Source: Alphaproteobacteria bacterium (lineage in GTDB: Bacteria; Pseudomonadota; Alphaproteobacteria; DSM-16000; Inquilinaceae). From it: DNA of 64,000 nucleotides. Shown one piece after another: positions 38,539 to 47,540 of the stretch. Both the position numbers and the translations under genes were made by a program. The notes under the pieces are model-generated. The model was given only the letters and a program-made list of their open reading frames with translations, was not told the origin of the DNA and made no database searches. The stretch spans positions 1 to 64,000 of the forward strand of contig JANQSN010000025.1 of NCBI GenBank assembly GCA_028284045.1, read 5' to 3'. Within the stretch, counting starts at the first letter, position 1, and each line of letters opens with the position of its first letter.

Positions 38539-39495
38539 TCAACGTGTCTTCGCTAACAGGACGGCCCGCCGGAGATTGTAGATGGCGGCGAAGATAAGCA
38601 CGTCGGCGTCGAGGGTGGCGAAGTGAGGACTTCGCGCTCTACCCAGCCCATAGAGCCGCTTCATGGCGCTGAACACCGCCTCCACAGGCGCCCGGCGACG
38701 TGACACCAAGTTGTTCCAGTGTTGGCGGCGGGGCGTCAGAGCGTGCCACTTGTTGGCGCGGCGCATGGTACGGTCCTTGATCCCTAGGGCCTTGAGCCAC
38801 GCCCGACGCTTCTTGCTCTCATAGGCTTTGTCGCCATAGACCGCGCGCTCGTCACCGCTGATCAACTGGTCGGCGACCTCGCTCTCGTAGACTTTGGCCG
38901 AGGTCACGACAGCCTGCCGGATCAGTCCCGAGCCTTGGTCCACGCCAAGATGGGCCTTGTAGCCGAAATACGACTTGCCCTGGCGATAGCTCCAGTCCGC
39001 GTCGGGCTCCTTGGGATGCCGCGCACCCAGGCCGGCGCTGCGGGCCGGGGGGCGGTGGCGCGACCGCACCACCGTGGCGTCCATCAAGGTTCCCTGCTTC
39101 AGCAGCAGACCTTGGGCGTCGAGTTGGCGGGTGATCTCCTCGAAACAGGCTTGAAGCACGCCTGACTCTGCTGCGGCTGAGCGGAAGCGGCAGAGGGTGG
39201 TCTCGTCCGGTGTGCCGCTCTCCAGCGCCAGCCCACAGAAGCGGCGGAACGACAGCCGGTCGAGCAGGGCCTCCTCCAAGCCAGGGTCGGACAGATCGTA
39301 CAGCCGTTGCAGATAGAGTGCTTTCACCATTGCCATCGGCGGATAGGGCGGTCGCCCCGTATCCGAGTTGCGAATCCGCCGGGCGATCGGCTCCAGCCGA
39401 GACCAGTCGATCACCCCGGCGATCGCTTCCAGCCGAGCATTGCTGCCCAACCGAGGATCCAACAGCGCTTCCGCAAAGCTCACCTGCCGCGACAT
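38539..39495 (-). CDS. IS5-family transposase (DDE)
   Basis: 318 residues, full length and without frame errors. DUF772-like N-terminus (RPPYPPMAMVKALYLQRLYDLSDPGLEEALLDRLSFRRFCGL), then the catalytic DDE core: Asp in LMDATVV (about 140), Asp in VYGDKAYES (about 220) and Glu in RAPVEAVFSAMKRLYGLGRAR (about 270). The short basic linker HRPPARSAGLGARHPKEPDADWS is typical of IS5/IS1031-type proteins. It should be active as far as sequence shows. Confidence 0.95.
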   Translation of the reverse strand: MSRQVSFAEALLDPRLGSNARLEAIAGVIDWSRLEPIARRIRNSDTGRPPYPPMAMVKALYLQRLYDLSDPGLEEALLDRLSFRRFCGLALESGTPDETTLCRFRSAAAESGVLQACFEEITRQLDAQGLLLKQGTLMDATVVRSRHRPPARSAGLGARHPKEPDADWSYRQGKSYFGYKAHLGVDQGSGLIRQAVVTSAKVYESEVADQLISGDERAVYGDKAYESKKRRAWLKALGIKDRTMRRANKWHALTPRRQHWNNLVSRRRAPVEAVFSAMKRLYGLGRARSPHFATLDADVLIFAAIYNLRRAVLLAKTR

Positions 39496-39553
39496 CCCGA
39501 CCCCCAGTGCTTGACCTCAAGCAAAGGGAATCATCATTGCGCCGCTCCTCAAA

Positions 39554-39574
39554 GCCCCTTTCGCAGAGGAATCC
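39554..39574 (-). repeat. Right terminal inverted repeat of the IS
   Basis: Exact inverse of 38411-38431. The flanking bases that follow, CGCGGGAATGAC at 39578-39589, resemble the 3' half of the CRISPR repeat (CGCGGGGATGAC). Confidence 0.9.
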
Positions 39575-39635
39575 TTTCGCGGGAATGACGTTGGGGTGTG
39601 TGTCAGGGGGCTGCGGCAACCATCCGACCGGCCGC

Positions 39636-39670
39636 TGTCGGGTATCCGACAGCTTGTCGGGTTGGCAACA
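39636..39670 (+). promoter_or_regulatory. Two NifA upstream activator sites of nifB
   Basis: Two TGT-N10-ACA motifs in tandem: 39636-39651 (TGTCGGGTATCCGACA, a near-perfect palindrome) and 39655-39670 (TGTCGGGTTGGCAACA), 19 bp apart centre to centre. They lie 58-92 bp upstream of the sigma-54 promoter at 39728, the standard distance for NifA activation via DNA looping. Confidence 0.9.
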
Positions 39671-39727
39671 CCGGTTCTTCCCGACGGCTGATCGGTGAAA
39701 GTCAATCAGATCAAGGTGTTGACGGTT

Positions 39728-39743
39728 TGGCATAGGGCTTGCT
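39728..39743 (+). promoter_or_regulatory. Sigma-54 promoter of nifB
   Basis: TGGCATAGGGCTTGCT: the -24 GG and -12 GC are in the right spacing, with TTGC at -12. One change from the TGGCACG consensus (TGGCATA). Transcription should start near 39753, which rules out the ATG-like starts before it. Confidence 0.92.
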
Positions 39744-39786
39744 GTGCGGTGGCTATGCGCTGCCCCGCAGGAAGGACCGCCCGCCC

Positions 39787-41310
39787 GTGCAGAAGATCGT
39801 CCCCCTCGACGTCGTTCAGCGGTCCCGGTTGGCCGTCCGGGACCGTGCGTCTGTCGCACCATCCGGTGGCTGTGCAGCCGGGGCCTGCGGCGGCGCGGAC
39901 GCCGCGTCGCCGCCGGATCGAGGCACCGGCCCGGCCGATCTGGCGCCGGCGGTTTGGGAACGGGTGAAGGACCACCCGTGCTACAGCCCCGACGCGCATC
40001 ATGATTTCGCCCGGTTGCATGTCGCGGTGGCGCCCGCCTGCAACGTCCAGTGCCACTACTGCAACCGAAAATACGACTGCGCCAACGAGAGCCGCCCCGG
40101 TGTCGTCAGCGAGCGGCTGACCCCCGCCGAAGCGGCGCGCAAGGCAGTCTGGGTCGCCGGCGAACTGCCGCAACTGTCCGTCGTCGGCATCGCCGGTCCG
40201 GGCGACGCGCTGGCCGACCCGCGCCGGACCTTCGAGACCTGCCGGCGCATCGCCGACGCGCTGCCCGACATCAAGCTGTGCCTGTCCACCAACGGCCTGG
40301 CGCTGCCGGACTGTGTGGACGCCATCAAGGCCCACGGCATCGACCACGTGACGATCACCATCAACGCGCTCGACCCCGCGGTGGCGGCCCGGATCTACGC
40401 CTGGGTGGCACCCGGCCGGTCGCACGGCAACCGCCGTCTGACCGGCATCGACGGCGCCCGGCTGCTGTTGGAGCGGCAATGGCAGGGCCTCGACCTGCTG
40501 GTGGCCGCAGGCGTGCTGGTCAAGGTGAACTCGGTGCTGATCCCCGGGATCAACGACGGCCATCTGCCCGACGTGAATGCCGAGCTGAAGGCGCGCGGTG
40601 CCTTCCTGCACAATGTGATGCCGCTGATCTCCGACCCCGCCCACGGCACGCGGTTCGGCCTGGACGGCCAACGCGGGCCGACCCCGGTGGAACTGCAGGC
40701 GGTGCGCGAGCGGCTCGGCGGCGGGGCGCGTCTGATGACCCATTGCCGGCAGTGCCGGGCCGATGCGGTGGGCCTGCTGGGCACCGACCAGCACGCCCGC
40801 TTCAGCCGCGACCGCCTGCCGGCCGCGCCCACAGCAGACCCCGCCCCCCGCCGGGCCTACCGCGCCGTGATCGAGCGCGAGCGCCGCGACCGCGCAGCCG
40901 CCGCCGCGGCGGCGACGGAGAGTCTCGACCAGGTCCGGCTGGACAAGCCCCGCCTGATCGCCGTGTGCAGCAAGGGCGGCGGCCGCATCAACCAGCATTT
41001 CGGCCAGGCCACGGCCTTCGCCATCTACGCGGCCGACGGCGACGGCGTGCGCCTGGTCGGCCACCGCCAGGCCGACCGCTACTGCCGCGGCGGCTACGGC
41101 GTCGATGCGGCGCTGACGGCGATCACCGCCCTGCTCGGCGACGTCGACCTGGTGCTGTGCGCGCGCATCGGCAAGCGGCCCCGCCGGGGATTGGAGGCAG
41201 CCGGCCTGCGCGTGCTGGAGATCGCGGACAACGCCTATATCGAGCCCGCCATCGCCGCCGCGGTGACGGCCGACAGTGTGCCGTCCGGCATCGCCGCCCA
41301 CTCCGCCTGA
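39787..41310 (+). CDS. nifB: Nitrogenase cofactor maturase NifB
   Basis: Radical-SAM enzyme that fuses Fe-S clusters and inserts carbide to make NifB-co. 507 residues from GTG 39787, with AGGAAGGA 10 nt upstream; the longer frame from 39739 begins inside the promoter. The SAM cluster motif CNVQCHYC (CX3CX2C) lies about 80 residues in, after a 50-residue N-terminal extension rich in Cys and Gly ([16 protein letters not shown]). Further on are [12 protein letters not shown], the [18 protein letters not shown] segment, and a C-terminal NifX/NafY-like domain ([20 protein letters not shown]). First gene of the nifB-fdxN-nifZ-nifT-modABC unit. Confidence 0.97.
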   Translation: MQKIVPLDVVQRSRLAVRDRASVAPSGGCAAGACGGADAASPPDRGTGPADLAPAVWERVKDHPCYSPDAHHDFARLHVAVAPACNVQCHYCNRKYDCANESRPGVVSERLTPAEAARKAVWVAGELPQLSVVGIAGPGDALADPRRTFETCRRIADALPDIKLCLSTNGLALPDCVDAIKAHGIDHVTITINALDPAVAARIYAWVAPGRSHGNRRLTGIDGARLLLERQWQGLDLLVAAGVLVKVNSVLIPGINDGHLPDVNAELKARGAFLHNVMPLISDPAHGTRFGLDGQRGPTPVELQAVRERLGGGARLMTHCRQCRADAVGLLGTDQHARFSRDRLPAAPTADPAPRRAYRAVIERERRDRAAAAAAATESLDQVRLDKPRLIAVCSKGGGRINQHFGQATAFAIYAADGDGVRLVGHRQADRYCRGGYGVDAALTAITALLGDVDLVLCARIGKRPRRGLEAAGLRVLEIADNAYIEPAIAAAVTADSVPSGIAAHSA

Positions 41311-41366
41311 CCCGTCCACCTTGGAACGCGGCAGGCCCCGGAGACCTACTGGCAAGGAGTATTGCC

Positions 41367-41558
41367 ATGGCCCTGAAGATCCTCGCCGACGATTGCAGCG
41401 TGTGCGGCACCTGCGAATTCGAGTGCCCCAACGCCGCCATCCGCATGAAGGGCGATGCCTACCTCATCGATCCGGCCAAGTGCACGGAATGCGAGGGCTT
41501 CCACGACAGTCCGCGATGCGCCGCGGAATGTCCGTCCGACTGCATCGTCGCGGCGTGA
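41367..41558 (+). CDS. fdxN: 2[4Fe-4S] ferredoxin FdxN-type
   Basis: 63 residues, with two Cys clusters: [12 protein letters not shown] and [18 protein letters not shown]. The longer loop between the last cysteines is typical of nif-linked FdxN ferredoxins, which donate electrons to NifB or nitrogenase. It starts 56 bp after nifB with AAGGAG nearby and its stop overlaps a possible GTG start of nifZ. Confidence 0.93.
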   Translation: MALKILADDCSVCGTCEFECPNAAIRMKGDAYLIDPAKCTECEGFHDSPRCAAECPSDCIVAA

Positions 41559-41563
41559 CCGGC

Positions 41564-41842
41564 ATGACGCCCGACGCGCCGCCGGACGATGCCCTGCCGG
41601 AGGTCTATGGGCCGCCGCGGTTCCTGCCGGGACAGAAGGTGCGAGCCCTGGCCGCCGTGCGCAACGACGGCACCGTGCCCGGCACCGCGCGGGGCGATCC
41701 GCTGGTGACGGCCGGCGATGTCGGCTTCGTGACCGGCATCGGCGAGTTCCTGCAACGCTACTACGTCTACACCGTCGACTTCGTCGCCAGGCAGCGCCTG
41801 ATCGGCATGCGGGCCGGCGAAATCGAAGCCGTGGAGGACTGA
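41564..41842 (+). CDS. nifZ: NifZ
   Basis: 92 residues from ATG 41564; a GTG at 41555 overlapping the fdxN stop would add three residues and is an alternative. Contains YGPPRFLPGQKVRALAAVRNDGTVPGTARGDPLVTAGDVGFVTGIGEFLQRYYVYTVDF, the NifZ core with its SH3-like fold. NifZ assists assembly of the second P-cluster in NifDK. It lies between fdxN and nifT, as in Azospirillum-like clusters. Confidence 0.9.
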   Translation: MTPDAPPDDALPEVYGPPRFLPGQKVRALAAVRNDGTVPGTARGDPLVTAGDVGFVTGIGEFLQRYYVYTVDFVARQRLIGMRAGEIEAVED

Positions 41843-41843
41843 C

Positions 41844-42059
41844 ATGAAGGTGACCATCGGCCGGCGCGGCGAGCGCTACCAAGCCTATGTCGCCAAGAAG
41901 GACTTGGAGGAGGTCATCGTCGCGACGGAACACCCGGCGTTGTGGGGCGGCTGGGTCGAGCTGGCCAATGGCTGGCGCCTCGATCTGCCGGCGATGGCGC
42001 CCGACACCCGCCTGCCGGTGACGGTCACGGCGCGGCGTCTGTCGGAACCGGCGGCGTGA
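41844..42059 (+). CDS. nifT: NifT (FixU family)
   Basis: 71 residues with the family signature YQAYVAKKDLEEVIVATEHPALWGGWVELANGWRLDLP. Function in nitrogenase maturation is not well defined. It begins 1 bp after the nifZ stop, and its own stop overlaps the GTG start of modA. Confidence 0.93.
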   Translation: MKVTIGRRGERYQAYVAKKDLEEVIVATEHPALWGGWVELANGWRLDLPAMAPDTRLPVTVTARRLSEPAA

Positions 42060-42886
42060 CCGGGCGGGCGCGGCGGCACTGGCGCCGGGCCGCGGCCGCG
42101 GCGCTGGCCGCAGCGGCCCTCACCGCCATGCATGCGCCGGCAGCGGCCGAGCGTGTGCTGGTCTACGCCGCCGGCAGTCTGACCGGCGCGGTGGAGGAGA
42201 TCCTGACGCACTGCCGCGCCGAGGGTCGCGATGCCATCGCCGTCTCCTTCGCGGCCAGCGGGGTCCTCGCCCGGCAGATCGAGCAAGGGGCGGCGGCCCA
42301 CATCTACCTGTCGGCCAATCCCGACTGGATGGCCTATCTCGACGATCTTCACCTGCTGGTGGACGGCAGCCGGCAGCGGTTCGCCGGCAATACCCTGGTG
42401 ATGGTGACACCCGGCTCGGCGGACACGGCCGTTCCGCAGCCGGTCGGCTTCACCACCCCGGCCGCGGCGCTGGCCAGTTTGCCGGGCGATGCCAGGCTGG
42501 CCATGGGCGATCCGGCCTATGTGCCGGCCGGCGCCTATGCCCGCGCGGCGCTCGATGCCTTCGGCCTGTGGGCGGCGGTGGAGGGCCGCGTGGCCGCCGT
42601 CCCCACCGTCCGCGCGGCACTGGCGCTGGTGGAGACGGGAGCCGCCCCACTCGGCATCGTCTTCGCAACGGATGCGCAGGGGAGCCGACGCGTTCAGGTC
42701 GTCGGTGTCTTCCCCGAGGACAGCCATCCGCCCATCGTCTACGAGATCGCGCGCGTCGCCGGCGCACCCGGCGATCCAGCGGCAGCCCGCCGGGTCTTCG
42801 ACTGCCTGACCGGTCCCGCGGCGGCGGCCGTGCTCGACCGGTTCGGCTTCCGCCCCCCACCCGCCGCGGCGCCGGGCCCGCGATGA
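42056..42886 (+). CDS. modA: Molybdate-binding protein ModA
   Basis: 276 residues from the GTG at 42056, which overlaps the nifT stop by 4 bp (GTGA); no ATG fits as well. A twin-Arg-poor but basic signal (RARRHWRRAAAAALAAAALTAMHAPAAA) exports it. The mature protein starts RVLVYAAGSLTGAVEEI and has FAASGVLARQIEQGAAAHIYLSANPDWMAYL and MGDPAYVPAGAYARAAL, the ModA oxyanion-binding regions. It delivers molybdate for the iron-molybdenum cofactor. Presence in the nifB operon ties uptake to nitrogen fixation. Confidence 0.94.
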   Translation: MTGRARRHWRRAAAAALAAAALTAMHAPAAAERVLVYAAGSLTGAVEEILTHCRAEGRDAIAVSFAASGVLARQIEQGAAAHIYLSANPDWMAYLDDLHLLVDGSRQRFAGNTLVMVTPGSADTAVPQPVGFTTPAAALASLPGDARLAMGDPAYVPAGAYARAALDAFGLWAAVEGRVAAVPTVRAALALVETGAAPLGIVFATDAQGSRRVQVVGVFPEDSHPPIVYEIARVAGAPGDPAAARRVFDCLTGPAAAAVLDRFGFRPPPAAAPGPR

Positions 42887-43566
42887 CCGCGGCGGAACTG
42901 GAGGCGCTGCGCCTCAGCCTCCTGGTAGCGTCCTGGTGCGTGGTCGCCATTCTGCCGCCGGCGATCGGTGTCGCCTGGCTGCTGGCCCGGCACGATTTCT
43001 GGGGAAAGAGCCTGCTGAACGGCCTGGTCCACCTGCCGCTGGTGCTGCCGCCGGTGGCGGTGGGCTATCTGCTGCTCTTGCTGTTCAGCCGGACCGGCCC
43101 CTTGGGCGGCTGGCTTCACGACAGCTTCGGGATCTCCGTCGCCTTCACCTTCTCCGGTGCCGTCGTCGCCTCGGCCGTCATGGCGTTTCCGCTGATGGTG
43201 CGGGCCGTGCGGCTGTCGCTGGAGACCGTCGACCGCCGGCTGGAGGCGGCCGCCCGGACGCTGGGCAGCGGCCCGGTCCGGCTGTTCTGGACCGTCACCT
43301 TGCCGTTGATCGCCCCGGGTATCCTCACCGGCTCGATCCTCGCCTTCGCCCGCAGCCTGGGCGAATTCGGCGCCACCATCACCTTCGTCTCCAACATCGC
43401 AGGCGAAACCCGCACGCTGCCGCTGGCCCTCTACACGCTGGCCCAATCGCCGGATGCGGAGGCCGGGGCGCTGCGGCTGGTGGCGATCTCCATCGCGCTG
43501 GCGCTGCTGGCGCTGTTCGCCTCGGAGCTGGCGGCGCGCCGCCTGCAAGCCCGGCTGGGGGTCTAG
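42883..43566 (+). CDS. modB: Molybdate ABC transporter permease ModB
   Basis: 227 residues with five membrane segments. LVHLPLVLPPVAVGYLLLLLF and the EAA loop LEAAARTLGSGPVRLFWTVTLPLIAPGI, then ARSLGEFGATITFVSN, are the ModB signature. The ATG overlaps the modA stop (ATGA). It forms the channel with ModC. Confidence 0.95.
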   Translation: MTAAELEALRLSLLVASWCVVAILPPAIGVAWLLARHDFWGKSLLNGLVHLPLVLPPVAVGYLLLLLFSRTGPLGGWLHDSFGISVAFTFSGAVVASAVMAFPLMVRAVRLSLETVDRRLEAAARTLGSGPVRLFWTVTLPLIAPGILTGSILAFARSLGEFGATITFVSNIAGETRTLPLALYTLAQSPDAEAGALRLVAISIALALLALFASELAARRLQARLGV

Positions 43567-44451
43567 ATGCTGGAGGTCCGGGTCCGACGCCGCCTCGCCA
43601 CGTTCGACCTGGACGTGACCTTCGCGGTCGAGGGCGCGGAGATCCTGGCGGTGCACGGCCCGTCCGGTGCCGGCAAGACGACGCTGGTCAACCTGATCGC
43701 CGGGCTGGACCGGCCCGATCGCGGCCGCATCGTCGCCGATGGCCGCGTTCTGTTCGACGATGCCGCCGGCATCGACGTTGCGCCGGCGGCGCGGCGCATC
43801 GGCTATGTCTTCCAGGACGGCCGGCTGTTTCCGCATCTGTCTGTGGCGGGCAACCTGCGCTATGGCCGCCATCGCGGGCGCGGCCGGGTCGATTTCGACC
43901 AGGTGGTCGCGCTGTTGGGCCTGGGGCCGCTGTTGAAGCGGCGCCCGCGCACGCTGTCGGGCGGGGAAGGCCAGCGGGTGGCGATCGGCCGGGCGCTCCT
44001 GTCCGGCCCCAGCCTCCTTCTGATGGACGAGCCCCTGGCCTCGGTGGACCCGGAGCGCAAGGCGGAGATCCTGCCCTTCGTCCGGCGGCTGCGCGATGCC
44101 TTCGCGCTGCCCATCCTCTACGTCTCCCATTCGGCCGACGAGATCGCCCAGATCGCCGAGCGTACGATACGCATCGAGAAGGGTCGACTGGCATCAGGCG
44201 CCGCGCCGGCCACCCCGTCGACCGGTGGTCCGGCGGACGGCTTGGCCCTGATGGCGGTGGTGGCCGATCATGACCCGGCCACGCAGCGCACGCTCCTCGA
44301 TACGCCCTTTGGCCGCCTGTCGGTGCCGCTGCGGCCCGAGGCGCCGGGCACGCCGGTGCGGGTGACGGTCGATGCCGTCTCGGTGGCGCCGGTGGCGGAC
44401 ACCGACCACCTCGCCGTCCTGCCGCCGCGTCCTGCCGCCGGTCTGCCGTAA
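43567..44451 (+). CDS. modC: Molybdate ABC transporter ATPase ModC
   Basis: 294 residues starting directly after the modB stop. Walker A GPSGAGKTT (about 33), Q-loop FQDGRLFPHLSV, signature LSGGEGQRVAIGRAL, Walker B LLLMDEPLASVD and switch His in SHSADE. A C-terminal domain of about 70 residues resembles a single TOBE-type region; E. coli ModC has 352 residues, so it is slightly short. The gene is convergent with draG, only 4 bp apart. Confidence 0.95.
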   Translation: MLEVRVRRRLATFDLDVTFAVEGAEILAVHGPSGAGKTTLVNLIAGLDRPDRGRIVADGRVLFDDAAGIDVAPAARRIGYVFQDGRLFPHLSVAGNLRYGRHRGRGRVDFDQVVALLGLGPLLKRRPRTLSGGEGQRVAIGRALLSGPSLLLMDEPLASVDPERKAEILPFVRRLRDAFALPILYVSHSADEIAQIAERTIRIEKGRLASGAAPATPSTGGPADGLALMAVVADHDPATQRTLLDTPFGRLSVPLRPEAPGTPVRVTVDAVSVAPVADTDHLAVLPPRPAAGLP

Positions 44452-44455
44452 GGCG

Positions 44456-45382
44456 TCACACCGGCGGACGGCGGGCCGCGGCCAACGCCAACAGCGACGG
44501 CACTTGGCGGGCGATCTCCGCCGCAACGTCGCGGTCCAACGTGCGCAGCCACGGGCGCGGGATCGCCGCCGCACCATAGGTGGCGCCGGCCAGCATGCCG
44601 GCCAGCGCCCCGGCGGTGTCGGCGTCGCCGCCCATGTTCACGGTCTCGATCACACAAGCGCGCACCGAGTCCGTCAGGAAGTAGAAGTGCAGCACCGTGC
44701 GCATCGTATCGACGATGTAGGCGGAGCAAGGGCCGCCATAGCGCTCGAAGCGGAAGGCGGGGTGGCGCTGGATCAGCCCCTGAGCTTCCTGGCGAACGTC
44801 GCCGATGCCGCCACCCTGCACGAGCCGATGCACCATGCGCCCCAGCGTCAGCGCCGCGGCGTCCGACAGCGGATGGTTGTGGGTGGTGTGGCACTGCGCC
44901 AGCGTCCAGACCTCCAAAGCCGCCGGATCGTTGAGCGTCGCCAGCGCGACCGGCAGAATGCGCATCGCCGCCCCATTGCCGGCATCCCCGTCATTGGGCG
45001 GCGTCGTCACGGTGCCGTCGGCAATGAAGCGGCGGATGCCGCGCCGACAGGTGTTGCCGACATCGACGGGCGATCCCTTCAGCCAGCCGGCGAAGGCCTC
45101 GCAGACGGCGGTGGCGTCCCAGCCCTGCCGGTCGATCAGGGCGCGGCCGAGGGCGAGCGCCATCTCCGTATCGTCGGTGACCTGCCCGGGCTTCAACTTC
45201 AGCCAGCCGCCGCCGATCAGCCGGCAGTGCTTGCCATGCTGGTGCGCGATCTCGTCGGGCGTCAGGAACTCCACGGTGGCGCCCAGCGCATCGCCCACGG
45301 CGAAGCCGAGATAGGCGCCGAGCGCCCGATCGAGGACGGCCGCCGTCGGCCACGCGGCCGGTGTGGTCGGCAAGTCGGCCAT
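44456..45382 (-). CDS. draG: ADP-ribosyl-[dinitrogen reductase] glycohydrolase DraG
   Basis: 308 residues. Removes ADP-ribose from NifH Arg and so reactivates nitrogenase. Dinuclear manganese site motifs: GFAVGDALGATVEF, then GQVTDDTEMALALGRAL (TDDTE), NDGDAGNGAAMRILP, HNHPLSDAA, and the C-terminal NMGGDADTAGALAGMLAGA. All key acidic residues are present. It is second in the draT-draG operon, 44 bp after draT, and convergent with modC. Confidence 0.96.
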   Translation of the reverse strand: MADLPTTPAAWPTAAVLDRALGAYLGFAVGDALGATVEFLTPDEIAHQHGKHCRLIGGGWLKLKPGQVTDDTEMALALGRALIDRQGWDATAVCEAFAGWLKGSPVDVGNTCRRGIRRFIADGTVTTPPNDGDAGNGAAMRILPVALATLNDPAALEVWTLAQCHTTHNHPLSDAAALTLGRMVHRLVQGGGIGDVRQEAQGLIQRHPAFRFERYGGPCSAYIVDTMRTVLHFYFLTDSVRACVIETVNMGGDADTAGALAGMLAGATYGAAAIPRPWLRTLDRDVAAEIARQVPSLLALAAARRPPV

Positions 45383-45426
45383 GGCTCTCCTGCGCCCTGC
45401 CGCCTCATGCGGCGTACCGGCCCCGG

Positions 45427-46275
45427 TCACATCGTGCTCGCCCGGACCCGGTAGTCGCCGCCGATCGCCAGCACCTCGGCCTCGCCGCCCAGGCGCACCG
45501 CCGGCAGGACGCCGCCGCAGACGGCGATCTTGCAGGCCGGCACCGTCGCTTCGAGGATGTAGTCGCCGAACCAGCCGGCGATGTCCCGCTGTCGGGTGAA
45601 GGACACGAGATTGTTCAGCCGGACGATCGCGGTCCGCCGGTCCAGCCACTCGACGATCGGATGCTCGTCGAAATCGTTGACGCCGCGGTACAGCGTCACC
45701 GTCCGCAAGGCCGGCCGGAACCACGCCAGCGACCACTGCACGAACTCGTAGACCAGGTCGAGCTGGCTGAAGATCGCGTTGTTGTGGAACCGGCTGGCCA
45801 TCTTCTCCTCCACATAGCGGTACCAGGCGGGCGACGCGAAGCGGCGCAGCGGCTCGCGGTGATAGGTGGGAAACAGGCCGAAGCGGCTTTCCACCCAGCC
45901 CTTCAGCACCGCCCCTTCCGCCGCGTTGCTGTCGAAGGCCCAGCCGCGCAGCAGCCGCGCGTAGCTGGACCGGTAGCGGCGGCGGCCGTCGCCCTCCGCC
46001 GCGGCCCGCCCGCGCTGCTCCGGATGCAGACCGAACACGACCTCCATGTAGCCGGTGAAGAGTTCGGCGGCCTCGGCCGGGCTGGCCGCCCGCTTCAGCA
46101 TCTCGAAGATGGCGTGATTGGCTTCCCGGACGCCGGCCAGGTGCAGCGCCGGGGCGGCGCCGTTGAAGGCGGCGCTGGCCAACAGATCGGTGGGCACGCC
46201 GGTCAGGTTGGTGCTGTGGCCCTTGCGCGCCGCGACTTCCGGGATCGCCGGCCTGATCTGTGCGATCGCTTGCAT
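45427..46275 (-). CDS. draT: NAD+-dinitrogen-reductase ADP-D-ribosyltransferase DraT
   Basis: 282 residues from ATG 46275 with GGGAGGGG just before it. Transfers ADP-ribose from NAD to NifH Arg when fixed nitrogen or darkness signals stop. Family motifs: GHSTNLTGVPTDLLASAAFN near the start, LLRGWAFDSNAAEGAVLKGWVESRFGLFPTYHREPL, and VTLYRGVNDFDEH with the conserved Arg. It is divergent from nifH; the 299 bp between holds two NifA sites and promoters for both directions. Confidence 0.95.
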   Translation of the reverse strand: MQAIAQIRPAIPEVAARKGHSTNLTGVPTDLLASAAFNGAAPALHLAGVREANHAIFEMLKRAASPAEAAELFTGYMEVVFGLHPEQRGRAAAEGDGRRRYRSSYARLLRGWAFDSNAAEGAVLKGWVESRFGLFPTYHREPLRRFASPAWYRYVEEKMASRFHNNAIFSQLDLVYEFVQWSLAWFRPALRTVTLYRGVNDFDEHPIVEWLDRRTAIVRLNNLVSFTRQRDIAGWFGDYILEATVPACKIAVCGGVLPAVRLGGEAEVLAIGGDYRVRASTM

Positions 46276-46297
46276 CCACCCCTCCCGCCGGGGACGC

Positions 46298-46313
46298 AGC
46301 AAGATCCGTTCCA
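46298..46313 (-). promoter_or_regulatory. Candidate sigma-54 promoter of draT-draG
   Basis: Reading on the minus strand it is TGGAACGGATCTTGCT: -24 GG, -12 GC and spacing correct, differing from TGGCACG-N4-TTGCW only at one base. The predicted start is about 12 nt before the draT ATG, so the 5' leader would be very short but still hold the GGGAGGGG site. The two NifA sites shared with nifH lie 37-80 bp away on the upstream side. Plausible, not proven. Confidence 0.55.
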
Positions 46314-46349
46314 GGCACCGGCTACCGCGTTGTTCCGGCCGCGACACGC

Positions 46350-46393
46350 TGTGCGGGTCGCAACACTTTGTGGGGATTGTCGGGTTCCCAACA
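46350..46393 (+). promoter_or_regulatory. Two NifA upstream activator sites in the nifH-draT intergenic region
   Basis: TGT-N10-ACA at 46350-46365 (TGTGCGGGTCGCAACA) and 46378-46393 (TGTCGGGTTCCCAACA), 28 bp apart. They are 95-138 bp upstream of the nifH sigma-54 promoter and could also serve draT in the other direction. An AT-rich patch (46438-46460) between sites and promoter may be where integration host factor bends the DNA. Confidence 0.9.
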
Positions 46394-46487
46394 GTCGCCA
46401 CCGGAGGGCCGCGCCGGTCGGACCATCAGGTGTCAACCCATTGAAATAAATGAAACTAAGACCCTCTCCGCAGCGCACCAACCGACT

Positions 46488-46503
46488 TGGCACGCCGCTT
46501 GCT
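46488..46503 (+). promoter_or_regulatory. Sigma-54 promoter of nifHDK
   Basis: TGGCACGCCGCTTGCT is a perfect match to the TGGCACG-N4-TTGCW consensus. Transcription is expected from about 46513, giving a leader of about 60 nt before nifH. Confidence 0.96.
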
Positions 46504-46505
46504 GA

Positions 46506-47474
<969 letters not shown>

Positions 47475-47501
47475 GCCGTCCCTTCGGTTTCCCCACAGCA
47501 C

Positions 47502-47528
47502 GCCGACCGCGTCTCCACGGCATTTTTG
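47502..47528 (+). terminator. Weak hairpin with T-run between nifH and nifD
   Basis: GCCG (47502-47505) can pair with CGGC (47518-47521) and is followed by ATTTTTG. The stem is only 4 bp, so it may be an attenuating or RNA-protecting structure that keeps nifH mRNA in excess over nifDK rather than a full terminator. Confidence 0.3.
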
Positions 47529-47540
47529 AGGAGCAGAGGA

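Larger units (their letters stand above)
38411..39574 (-). mobile_element. IS5-family insertion sequence inside the last CRISPR repeat
   Basis: About 1164 bp with perfect 21-bp terminal inverted repeats (38411-38431 and 39554-39574; each begins GGATTCCTCTGCG when read inward). It carries one transposase gene on the minus strand. It lies directly against 15 bp of CRISPR repeat 19 on the left. The 4 bp outside the left and right ends (GCCC and TTTC) are not the same, so a target-site duplication is not visible. The right end is 61 bp from the first NifA site of nifB. Confidence 0.9.

Noticed and set aside
37697..38542. 281-residue frame on the minus strand through the CRISPR array with repeated GHPRGHGER and SSPRARGT units
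   Set aside because: It is just translated CRISPR repeats and spacers; the repetition comes from the 61-bp period, which is not a multiple of three and yields alternating peptides.
38407..39578. Target-site duplication around the IS
   Set aside because: The flanking 4-bp words GCCC and TTTC differ, and no shifted pair of equal words fits with both 21-bp inverted repeats.
39739..39786. Earlier nifB start at 39739
   Set aside because: It lies inside the sigma-54 -12 element and before the predicted transcription start; GTG 39787 has the ribosome-binding site.
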